Assembly: GCA_030043835.1 (NCBI GenBank) | Contig: JASHWY010000039.1 | Location: 1-16,849, forward strand | Reading direction: 5' to 3' | From: Thermoplasmata archaeon | Lineage (GTDB): Archaea; Thermoplasmatota; Thermoplasmata; Lutacidiplasmatales; UBA184 | DNA length: 16,849 bases | Shown here: positions 7,411 to 12,957 of the stretch, in pieces | Numbering within the stretch: position 1 is the first letter of the stretch | Layout: each line of letters starts with the position of its first letter | Translations under genes and position numbers: made by a program | Notes under the pieces: generated by a model | The model's input: the letters and a program-made list of their open reading frames with translations, nothing else | What the model was told of the DNA's origin: nothing | Databases searched by the model: none

Positions 7411-8367
7411 TCACTCCACCGCCGTGGCATGAAGCGTGAACGGAGTGAGCATCCCGCTCTCGGCTCCCAGGTACTCCATGCCGGTCTTCCCGAAATAGAA
7501 GCCGTTGCACAGGCCTACCGGGGCGTGCTCACGAACGGTCGCCCACCAGCGGTCCGCGACCGAGTACAGCCCCTTCGAGAGCGCCGCGGCGATCGCCTCG
7601 CGGTAGACGCCGCCGACCTCCTTGCGGTAGGCCGGCGTCTCGTACGCGGCCTCGATGCGAAAGGTCCGGTGGCCGGAAGCTACGAGACGGGGAAGGTGCT
7701 CGAGCATGCAGACGTCCTTTCCGCTCATGATCCCCTTACCGACCGACCGCATCGCCCACGTGTCCCTCTTGACGAAGAGGGGAAGCTGGCAGAGCGTCGG
7801 GCAGTTGACTCCCCACTTCTCCTCGTAGTCGAGGAGGAAGCAGTAGTCGGAGATCCCGAGCGGCATCTTCCCGTGCACGAGAATCTCCGTGGGGAGGTTC
7901 GCCCCGTGCGCGAGCTCGTCGATCTCCTCCAAGCTTAGCTCGTAGTTGGGGGTGATGCGGCGCGCGCCGTGCTCCTCCAACACGGCGGCTCCACTATCGG
8001 TGTAGACGTTCGCAAATCCGCCGACGTGGATCGGAAGCCCGGGAAACTCCTCGTGGGCGATCCGAAGGACGCCCAGGTTGTGCGCCTCGACCGCGTCGGC
8101 GTTCGCCGACGACGCGACCTCCAACACCTTGCGAAGCTTCGGAAGGAAGCTATTCCGTGGGGCCGCGTAGGTGGTGACGTAGGCAAGGAGCCCGGCGTCC
8201 TTCACCCGTTGGATTCCCTCCTTGAGGTCGTCCAGCCTCTCGAGGAAGTTCTGCTCAAAGAGACGGCAGTAGATGTTGCCGAGGTAGACCCCGTCGAACG
8301 AGGAAAGGTCCGTCTCGCGGAGGTTCTTCAGGTTCGAGATCGTGGTGTTGAGCTCGAAATCGTTCAT
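7411..8367 (-). CDS. U32 family protein, UbiV-like (second of three tandem copies)
   Basis: 318 residues from ATG 8367, one base after the TAG of the preceding U32 gene, so translation is probably coupled. Cysteines 34, 176, 189 and 193 match the 4Fe-4S ligands of E. coli UbiV as I recall them (39, 180, 193, 197): spacing 13 then 4 is identical, and the first Cys sits in the same YLGxxxC context. The C-terminus has LCNGFYFGKTG, like the CNGY segment of UbiV. It lacks the LLAPAGS opening seen in its two neighbours, as UbiV does. UbiV works as a heterodimer with UbiU in oxygen-independent quinone-ring hydroxylation. I infer that this protein pairs with one of the neighbouring U32 proteins. Archaea do not make ubiquinone by the known bacterial route, so the substrate must differ or is undetermined. 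Confidence 0.85.
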   Translation of the reverse strand: MNDFELNTTISNLKNLRETDLSSFDGVYLGNIYCRLFEQNFLERLDDLKEGIQRVKDAGLLAYVTTYAAPRNSFLPKLRKVLEVASSANADAVEAHNLGVLRIAHEEFPGLPIHVGGFANVYTDSGAAVLEEHGARRITPNYELSLEEIDELAHGANLPTEILVHGKMPLGISDYCFLLDYEEKWGVNCPTLCQLPLFVKRDTWAMRSVGKGIMSGKDVCMLEHLPRLVASGHRTFRIEAAYETPAYRKEVGGVYREAIAAALSKGLYSVADRWWATVREHAPVGLCNGFYFGKTGMEYLGAESGMLTPFTLHATAVE

Positions 8368-8368
8368 A

Positions 8369-9283
8369 CTAACGACCCACCGCGGTCCACATGGGGGGCA
8401 ACGGGGCCGGCTCGGAGTCGACCGGCCGATCGAGCCCGTCCTCCCACGCATCGATGGCAGCACGGTAACGGCGGACGAGCGGGGCGAGCATCTCGGGCGG
8501 AAGGCTCCGGCCCTGAAGCTTCACGATGTCGACCCCGGCATCGAGAAAATCCCCGAGGTCGCCGTGGCGACTCACCTGCTGCGCCGGAAAGAGGCGTCGA
8601 TCCATCTTCCGCTCTCCCCAGTAGAGGTCCCACGGCTCTTGACAGATCGAAAAGCACACGCCGACCCCGCCTCGCTTCACGCTTCCGGTTAAGCGAACCC
8701 CGACGTCCTCCGTCCGGCTTGGGCGGAGGCGGAAGTAGCTCGGCATGAAGCACTTCCCGAGCTGCACGAACTGCTGGACCATGTGCACCATCAGTTCGAC
8801 CTGGATCGATGTTTTCGCCTTGATCGCGGCGACCTCCGAGGGATCGAGGTATCCGGGCAGCACCACCGCTCGTGCACCGAGCGCTTCGTAGAAGAGCACG
8901 TCCCCCTCGTTCAAGGCCCCGCAGCCAACGCTCGCGGAGACGAGCAACTGAGGAAACGCCTCACTTACGTCCCGCAAGGATCCTGCGTCGTTCACGATCA
9001 CTCCCTCCAATCCGAGGGCGACGAGGGCACGAAGGTGGCCCATGAGCCGCTTCCGCTCCTCCGGCTTTGGAATGATGTTGGCGGCGAGCCACACCCCCCT
9101 CCCAGAGCCTCGCGCGATCTCGAGGACATCCTTCATCTCGTCCCGCGAGAGCTCGCCCTTCTGGCCTCCCCGACTCCAGCCTCGCAACCCGACGTAGATC
9201 GCATCGGCTCCTTCCGCGAAGGCCGCATGAGCGGCTTTGAGACTACCCGCCGGAGCGAGCAGGGTGACCCGACGTACCGCCAC
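8369..9283 (-). CDS. U32 family protein (first of three tandem copies)
   Basis: 304 residues from GTG 9283. This start is preferred to an upstream frame extension because AGGAG lies 4 bases before it and a TATA-like box at 9321-9326 puts the transcription start near 9298. VTLLAPAGSLKAAHAAFAEGADAIYVG is the U32 opening. Cysteines are at 121, 178, 210 and 214. Cys178 (LGKCFMPSY) aligns with UbiU Cys176 and Cys210 may be the UbiU Cys193 equivalent, but the position of UbiU Cys169 is Gln, and Cys121/Cys214 are extra. Whether these four can hold a cluster is not certain. VKLQGRS is the conserved late motif. It begins a three-gene U32 run with almost no gaps, followed by an aldehyde dehydrogenase, and lies downstream of chorismate mutase on the same strand. 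Confidence 0.83.
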   Translation of the reverse strand: MAVRRVTLLAPAGSLKAAHAAFAEGADAIYVGLRGWSRGGQKGELSRDEMKDVLEIARGSGRGVWLAANIIPKPEERKRLMGHLRALVALGLEGVIVNDAGSLRDVSEAFPQLLVSASVGCGALNEGDVLFYEALGARAVVLPGYLDPSEVAAIKAKTSIQVELMVHMVQQFVQLGKCFMPSYFRLRPSRTEDVGVRLTGSVKRGGVGVCFSICQEPWDLYWGERKMDRRLFPAQQVSRHGDLGDFLDAGVDIVKLQGRSLPPEMLAPLVRRYRAAIDAWEDGLDRPVDSEPAPLPPMWTAVGR

Positions 9284-9330
9284 CGATCTCCTGTTAGGCG
9301 GTATCCATGACGAGGCGAGGATAAAAGGCT
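9284..9330 (-). promoter_or_regulatory. TATA-like box and Shine-Dalgarno leader of the U32 operon
   Basis: On the minus strand CCTTTTATCC (9320-9329) is TATA-like. Twenty-six bases downstream of its centre is about 9298, giving a leader of about 15 bases that contains AGGAG (9288-9292) 4 bases before GTG 9283. This combination decides the start of the first U32 gene and suggests the U32 and aldehyde dehydrogenase genes have their own promoter, separate from chorismate mutase. Confidence 0.55.
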
Positions 9331-9502
9331 GCTCGAGATGGAAAGGCACCATTTTTCGAGGAGAATCGGCCGTTAGAAACGCGAGGGAGGCTGCTCTTCG
9401 TGGAGCGTGCTCGCCCCGAACGGGCTCTCCGGAGACGGATTCGATCGTCCGCCGCCAGGCAGGGCTTCTCCGACGCTCCGTGGTAGGGCAGGTCGAAAGA
9501 TG

Positions 9503-9549
9503 GGGGGGCAGTACCGGACCCGAAGGGGAGGAGCATCAGCGAGCCCCCC
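9503..9549 (-). terminator. Possible hairpin after chorismate mutase
   Basis: GGGGGGC at 9503-9509 and GCCCCCC at 9543-9549 are a perfect 7-base inverted repeat with a 33-base loop, starting 6 bases past the chorismate mutase stop and ending with CATCTTTC on the minus strand. It could form an RNA hairpin that ends or protects the transcript. The loop is long and the downstream T-run weak, so this is a tentative call. The rest of the 272-base gap (9284-9555) shows only the U32 promoter. Confidence 0.2.
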
Positions 9550-9555
9550 TGTTCG

Positions 9556-9882
9556 TTACGAATCCCGGCGACGAGTCTTTGGCGAGCGTTTCCCCCTCGA
9601 CAAAGCCTGCGATTTGCACTCGGCCACGACCAGACGAAAGAGGCGACGGGTTGTCGGCGCCGAGAGTCCAAGTTCGTTGGACCAATCCAGCGCCCTCGCG
9701 CGGACCCGTCGCTCCTGGGCTGGGTCGATCAGGCGGAGGCCATGACGACGCTTGACCGCCATGATGTTGACCACGAGGTCGCGCCGCTCGGCCAGGAGGC
9801 GCATGAGGGAATGGTCGACCTCTCGGATCTTCTCACGGAGCGGTTCCAACCAACGCTCGCTTGCAGTCGCTCGAGGCAGCAT
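9556..9882 (-). CDS. aroQ: Chorismate mutase, AroQ class
   Basis: A 108-residue all-helical chorismate mutase that converts chorismate to prephenate, the entry to phenylalanine and tyrosine synthesis. Compared with the E. coli mutase domain, Arg16, Arg33, Lys44, Asp53 and Glu57 occupy the positions of Arg11, Arg28, Lys39, Asp48 and Glu52 with a constant offset of 5. The counterpart of Arg51 is Gln56, and the C-terminal Ser84/Gln88 region is less clear (ECKSQAL). The LREKIREVDHSLMRLLAERR opening is diagnostic. It is a stand-alone domain with no prephenate dehydratase or dehydrogenase fused, and no other aromatic biosynthesis gene is nearby. A weak TATA-like TGAAATACCC (9901-9910) lies 24 bases before ATG 9882, fitting a leaderless transcript. 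The same-strand U32 cluster begins 272 bases downstream. Confidence 0.88.
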   Translation of the reverse strand: MLPRATASERWLEPLREKIREVDHSLMRLLAERRDLVVNIMAVKRRHGLRLIDPAQERRVRARALDWSNELGLSAPTTRRLFRLVVAECKSQALSRGKRSPKTRRRDS

Positions 9883-9900
9883 GGTGCTCTACCCGATCGC

Positions 9901-9910
9901 GGGTATTTCA
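9901..9910 (-). promoter_or_regulatory. Weak TATA-like box for chorismate mutase
   Basis: The minus strand reads TGAAATACCC, centred about 24 bases upstream of ATG 9882. The spacing fits a leaderless archaeal transcript. The sequence match is modest. Confidence 0.35.
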
Positions 9911-10041
9911 CGCTAGTTTGGGGGTCGACCGGCGAGGCCGGGGATTTTGGCGGGCCCGCTCGAGAATCGTCGTCCGAACGAAATGAATGCGTCCCGAAGC
10001 GACGCGGCCCCATCGAGCGTCTCACTCCGTCGAGTCCGGCC

Positions 10042-10052
10042 TCGAATCCCGG
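10042..10052 (+). repeat. Direct repeat, copy left of vapBC
   Basis: TCGAATCCCGG occurs here and again at 10828-10838, on either side of the vapBC genes. A related 12-mer, CGAATCCCGGCG, occurs at 10043-10054 and at 9559-9570. The motif resembles the 3' side of a tRNA T-arm. It may mark insertion of the toxin-antitoxin cassette, or be chance similarity. Confidence 0.3.
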
Positions 10053-10131
10053 CGGGCCCGTTCCCGCTCGTATCGGGCAATCCCCCGACAGCCCTCCAAG
10101 CTTGCCGGGACTCCCCAGGTCGCTAAGGAAC

Positions 10132-10165
10132 ATCTAATATAGTCCAACTTCCATGCTACATGGGA
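10132..10165 (+). promoter_or_regulatory. vapBC promoter and palindromic operator
   Basis: TATA-like TCTAATATAG (10133-10142) is centred about 29 bases before ATG 10167, giving a transcript with almost no leader. Between them lies CCATG-CTA-CATGG (10151-10163), a perfect 5-base inverted repeat spaced by 3 bases. It sits across the expected start of transcription, where binding of the VapB-VapC complex would block initiation. VapB proteins generally autoregulate through such palindromes; that this one is the operator is inference. Confidence 0.5.
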
Positions 10166-10166
10166 C

Positions 10167-10403
10167 ATGAAGCTGGTTCAGACCGCCGTGGCCGATGATG
10201 AATATCGGTTGCTTCGGGAACGGGCGAGCAAGGAGGGTAAGACCATGAAGCAGGTCGCGCGGGAAGCGCTGCGGGCCCACCTGCTCCCCGACCGCGTGAA
10301 TCCGAACGACCCGATTTTCTCGGCATTTCCATTAATTAAACGCCGAGGGCCCCGCACCACTGCCTCGGTCGAGCACGACGCGATACTCTACGCTCATCCA
10401 TGA
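10167..10403 (+). CDS. vapB: VapB-like antitoxin
   Basis: A 78-residue protein. The N-terminal MKLVQTAVADDEYRLLRERA followed by GKTMKQVAREALRAHL is a ribbon-helix-helix pattern: a short strand, a helix, a turn with the G-K-T motif, and a second helix. This is the DNA-binding dimerisation module of many antitoxins. The tail from about residue 43 (NPNDPIFSAFPLIKRRGP) is the likely toxin-wrapping segment. Its stop codon overlaps the start of the toxin gene (ATGA at 10400-10403), typical of toxin-antitoxin pairs and implying coupled translation. It should neutralise the neighbouring PIN-domain toxin and repress its own operon. Confidence 0.82.
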   Translation: MKLVQTAVADDEYRLLRERASKEGKTMKQVAREALRAHLLPDRVNPNDPIFSAFPLIKRRGPRTTASVEHDAILYAHP

Positions 10404-10816
10404 TTTTCGTGGACTCGGGGGCGTGGATCGCGCTCCTAGACCAACGAGACCGATTTCACAAGCTCGCCCTCGAGTTCCAAGGGGAGCTCCGCCGGGGCCG
10501 TCACGGCCGCATGGTGACCACGGATTACGTCCTGGATGAATCGGTGACCTACCTCCGTCTCCACGACGATGGAGAATCTCTCCGAGAGTTTCGGCGCGTT
10601 CTATCGGAAAGTGAGAGCATCCAAGTCGTATGGACGCCCCCGGATCGATTCTGGGAGGCGTGGCGACGATTGGAGGAGCGGCCGGATAAGCGTTGCAGCT
10701 TCACGGATTGCCTCAGCTTCGTGACCATGGAATCGCTAGAAATCCCGCGGGCGTTTGGTTTCGACACCGATTTCGTCCAGGCGGGGTTCGAGCTTCTTCC
10801 GGCGACTTCGGGATGA
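10400..10816 (+). CDS. vapC: VapC-like PIN-domain ribonuclease toxin
   Basis: A 138-residue PIN-domain protein. The acidic metal-binding residues are in place: Asp5 (MIFVDSGAWIAL), Glu47 (VLDESVTYL), Asp103 (FTDCLSF) and Asp122/Asp124 (GFDTDF). PIN toxins cleave RNA, often initiator tRNA or rRNA, using Mg or Mn ions; the target here is not predictable. It overlaps vapB by 4 bases. The two-gene cassette stands alone between a divergent chorismate mutase gene and a convergent PAS gene and looks slightly less GC-rich than its surroundings, in keeping with horizontal acquisition. With all acidic residues present, the toxin appears intact. Confidence 0.88.
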   Translation: MIFVDSGAWIALLDQRDRFHKLALEFQGELRRGRHGRMVTTDYVLDESVTYLRLHDDGESLREFRRVLSESESIQVVWTPPDRFWEAWRRLEERPDKRCSFTDCLSFVTMESLEIPRAFGFDTDFVQAGFELLPATSG

Positions 10817-10821
10817 CCGCA

Positions 10822-10845
10822 TCGGGTTCGAATCCCGGAAGGCGT
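10822..10845 (+). repeat. tRNA T-arm-like sequence carrying the right-hand direct repeat
   Basis: TCGGG-TTCGAAT-CCCGG (10822-10838) forms a 5-base stem (one wobble pair) and a perfect T-loop (TTCRANY type), followed by seven bases that could be the 3' acceptor strand. The preceding 60-70 bases belong to the end of vapC and show no acceptor 5' strand, D-arm or anticodon arm, so this is not a complete tRNA. It contains TCGAATCCCGG, repeated at 10042-10052. It may be the leftover end of a tRNA-derived attachment site. Confidence 0.3.
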
Positions 10846-10861
10846 GGATCCTCTCGATCGA

Positions 10862-11350
10862 TTAACCCGGGGTCGAGCTCTTGAGTTTCGCCTCGAGCTC
10901 CGTCACCCGCTCGCGCAACGCCTTCTCCTTCTGCCAGCGCTCGGTGACGTCGTTGAAGACGGCCGCCACGCCAAGGGTCCGGCCGTCTTCGTCTCGCACA
11001 ATGGTAATCGTGAACTCGAGAGAGATCCGGCTGCCATCTTTCCGAAGAGCCGGAACCTTGAGCGTTTCCTTCGCAAAGGCCGTGTGGCCGGTTTCCATGA
11101 CCCGATGATAACCGGCCCAGTGCGCTTTGCGGTGTTTTTCCGGAACGATCAGGTCTAAGCTCTTTCCGAGAGCTTCGTCCTTGCCGTAGCCGAACAGCGA
11201 CTCGGCGCCGGTGTTCCAGAACTTGACCACGCCCTCTCGGTCGGCAAAGACGATCGCGGTCTGGGTGTCTTCGACGATCTTTCGATAGAGCCAATCGCGC
11301 GAGAAGTCCGTCCCCGGCGCTCCCATCCCCCTGCTTCCCCGGCTCGGCAT
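10862..11350 (-). CDS. PAS-domain protein without output domain
   Basis: About 162 residues from ATG 11350; ATG 11326 (154 residues, preceded by GGAAGCAGGGGG) and GTG 11407 are other starts. A single PAS domain fills most of the protein: IVEDTQTAIVFADREGVVKFWN, then GYGKDEALGKSLDLIVPEK, then HWAGYHRVMETG, then KDGSRISLEFTITIV, ending in VAAVFNDVTERW. After it comes a short helical tail (EKALRERVTELEAKLKS) that looks like a coiled-coil connector. Such domains sense ligand, redox state or light and usually control a kinase; here no effector is attached. It may work through a partner protein or as a small signalling adaptor. It converges on vapC and diverges from the 11566 cluster. Confidence 0.8.
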   Translation of the reverse strand: MPSRGSRGMGAPGTDFSRDWLYRKIVEDTQTAIVFADREGVVKFWNTGAESLFGYGKDEALGKSLDLIVPEKHRKAHWAGYHRVMETGHTAFAKETLKVPALRKDGSRISLEFTITIVRDEDGRTLGVAAVFNDVTERWQKEKALRERVTELEAKLKSSTPG

Positions 11351-11475
11351 TTTTCCGGATAGGGATAACTCATCGGTTGATACTCGAGGTCCCGTTGGGT
11401 CGGGCACCTGAGCCGTCCTCTGCTACAGCGAGCCGGAGCGAGCGCGACAGGCGAGAGGATCTCCCCACGCCACTA

Positions 11476-11486
11476 CGTTTAAGTCG
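11476..11486 (+). promoter_or_regulatory. Possible TATA-like box for the six-gene cluster
   Basis: CGTTTAAGTCG is the only AT-leaning element upstream of the first gene. It would start transcription near 11506 and leave an unusually long leader of about 60 bases, with AGGGGAAG about 10 bases before ATG 11566. The rest of the gap between the PAS gene and this gene (11351-11565) shows no gene. Confidence 0.3.
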
Positions 11487-11565
11487 CACCAACCGTTACG
11501 GGTGCTCCGGGTATCACGGACCTTAGGGCCCGTCGGTAGCAGACCGCGAGGGGAAGCAACGCGAC

Positions 11566-12033
11566 ATGTGCGATATCATTGAGTGCCAGAAGTGCGGGAC
11601 CGTGAACTACCTCGACCCGTACTTCTTTTGGAACTGGAAAGGGAACGTGGGCTGTGCGGAGTGCGGAACGGTGTACGGTATTCACATGATCCAGGGGTTC
11701 ATGTACGATGGACCGACGGAGCAGAAGGGGGCGAAGGCGGACATCCTACCCCTCTATGCCGACAAACCGCTCAAGGGCTACGAGGCGTACGGACCCGGCG
11801 TTCCCGGGAAGACACGACCGTTCGAGTGCCTTCCCCGAGAAGTCTATCTCGGGCGCGCCGACAAAGTGATGTTTAGCACCCGCGGCCGACCCGTTCGGGG
11901 CTGGGCTCCTCAGCCGCCGTCAGCCGGCATCGGAGGCTCCTTCGGCTACCGATGGGACCTAGAACACACGGCCCCGGACGTCTGGAAGGAGTATCAAGAG
12001 CGGATCAAGAAAGGCCAAGTGGGGGAGTGGTAG
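11566..12033 (+). CDS. Zinc-ribbon protein of unknown function (first gene of cluster)
   Basis: 155 residues. An N-terminal zinc ribbon is clear: Cys7-x2-Cys10-Gly and Cys30-x2-Cys33-Gly, with aromatic residues between (YFFWNWKGN). Extra cysteines are at 2 and 88. The remainder is rich in Gly, Pro, Tyr and Trp with no recognised domain (LPLYADKPLKGYEAYG; YRWDLEHTAPDVWKEYQERI). It may bind nucleic acid or a partner protein, or simply be metal-stabilised; function is unknown. Its stop is 3 bases before the next start, so it opens a tight transcription unit. Both ATG position and an in-frame upstream TAG (11524-11526) without other start codons make ATG 11566 secure. Confidence 0.72.
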   Translation: MCDIIECQKCGTVNYLDPYFFWNWKGNVGCAECGTVYGIHMIQGFMYDGPTEQKGAKADILPLYADKPLKGYEAYGPGVPGKTRPFECLPREVYLGRADKVMFSTRGRPVRGWAPQPPSAGIGGSFGYRWDLEHTAPDVWKEYQERIKKGQVGEW

Positions 12034-12036
12034 GCC

Positions 12037-12270
12037 ATGTCGGAGGCGATGCCGACCCCGACGGAGTTTCTCAACAAGGTACTCGAGGCGGAGAAGAAAA
12101 CCGATCACATCTGCTGGAAGTGCCAGCACTTTAAGTGGGTCATCAAGGATTCCCAGCTACCTCCGGCCGACATCATCGGCTGGTGCAAGAAGATCCACTG
12201 GCCTTTCTACTGGTGCATCGGTGAGAACGAGGTGATCAAGGAGTGCTATGCCTTCGAACCCAGAAAGTGA
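12037..12270 (+). CDS. Small cysteine-rich protein, possible metal or Fe-S binder
   Basis: 77 residues from ATG 12037, preceded by GGGGGAG 8 bases upstream. It contains five cysteines at 26, 29, 50, 60 and 70 (HICWKC, GWC, WCIGE, KECYAF) and His 24, 31 and 54, with several Trp. The Cys-x2-Cys plus three widely spaced cysteines could hold zinc or an iron-sulfur cluster. The spacing is not a ferredoxin or rubredoxin pattern that I recognise. No family is assigned. Its last 23 bases overlap the start of the next gene. Confidence 0.65.
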   Translation: MSEAMPTPTEFLNKVLEAEKKTDHICWKCQHFKWVIKDSQLPPADIIGWCKKIHWPFYWCIGENEVIKECYAFEPRK

Positions 12271-12526
12271 CCTGCGGGAGGCGGTTGTCAACCAAGAGCT
12301 CTACGCCATGGAGCAGCGTCTTCTCATGTGGAAAGAGAGTTACCTCGGCTGGCCCGCCGAGGATGCGGTGCGCGAGTATCAGAGGGAGGTCGAAGAGATC
12401 TTCTTCCCCTACCTTATGAGGCTCCGCGACGAGGGCGAGATCTCTCCGGCCCAACTGAGCCGGATCACGGCGTTCCTCGACCTGCAGATCGAAGAGCTCC
12501 GTGCCGCAAAGGTCCCGGGGGGCTAA
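12248..12526 (+). CDS. Small helical protein of unknown function
   Basis: 92 residues from ATG 12248. AAGGAGT lies 3 bases before this start, inside the preceding gene, supporting it despite a 23-base overlap; ATG 12308 is a weaker alternative. The composition (Glu, Arg, Leu, Ala; MEQRLLMWKESYLGW, EDAVREYQREVEEIFF, QLSRITAFLDLQIEELRAAK) predicts an almost entirely helical protein, perhaps a three-helix bundle acting as an adaptor. No cysteines. It ends 1 base before the next ATG. Function unknown. Confidence 0.62.
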   Translation: MPSNPESDLREAVVNQELYAMEQRLLMWKESYLGWPAEDAVREYQREVEEIFFPYLMRLRDEGEISPAQLSRITAFLDLQIEELRAAKVPGG

Positions 12527-12527
12527 C

Positions 12528-12947
12528 ATGCCCGAGGTGGAACGCACGATTCTCGTGGGCTTTGACCCGGTGATCGTTCGAGGGTACCTCAAGACGGGCG
12601 CCCGAGCTCTCTGGTTCTATCTCCCCGACGAGCTCTACACGGAGTACGCGATCAAGCCGGGCGTCAAGGTGAGCGGAACCTTGCTCCAGATCTACGGACC
12701 CGACGGAGCGAAGGTCGCGAGCCCGAACGAGGCGTTCGAGTGGGAGACCGCGAAAGAGACCGGTATGGCGGTCAACGTTCCCGCGGCAGTGATTCTGAAG
12801 TACGGGCTCACCGAGTTCCACTTCATCGAAGTGGAGATCGAGCGGGTGGGGGGCCAGCCGGTGTACCCCGCGAAGGAGGTTTCCCGGAAGATGTGGCCCG
12901 AGGACAAAATGAAGCTCGCGTACTCGATCAAGTTCATGCCCCCTTAG
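12528..12947 (+). CDS. Unknown protein with two AbrB-like halves
   Basis: 139 residues from ATG 12528, one base after the previous stop and after CGGGGGG, which can act as a ribosome-binding sequence. An upstream in-frame ATG at 12501 would overlap the previous gene and adds a poor N-terminus. Two stretches resemble each other: ALWFYLPDELYTEYAIKPGV followed by KVSGTLLQI (near 27-55), and GMAVNVPAAVILKYGL followed by EVEIERV (near 82-108). Each has the order strand, (L/V)P, helix, hydrophobic turn, strand that swapped-hairpin AbrB-type domains show. This is a visual resemblance only, so a DNA-binding role is a guess. Confidence 0.6.
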   Translation: MPEVERTILVGFDPVIVRGYLKTGARALWFYLPDELYTEYAIKPGVKVSGTLLQIYGPDGAKVASPNEAFEWETAKETGMAVNVPAAVILKYGLTEFHFIEVEIERVGGQPVYPAKEVSRKMWPEDKMKLAYSIKFMPP

Positions 12948-12957
12948 GGGCGGTCAC

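Noticed and set aside
9729..10133. - strand open frame over the chorismate mutase 5' region
   Set aside because: It overlaps chorismate mutase in another frame, and its translation is Ser/Arg/Gly/Pro-rich and shows no domain.
10770..10846. Complete tRNA gene ending in the T-arm-like sequence
   Set aside because: No matching 5' acceptor strand, D-arm or anticodon arm lies upstream; those bases code for the VapC C-terminus.
10713..11294. - strand open frame of 193 codons across the PAS gene
   Set aside because: It is another frame of the PAS-coding DNA on the same strand; only the PAS frame gives a recognisable domain.
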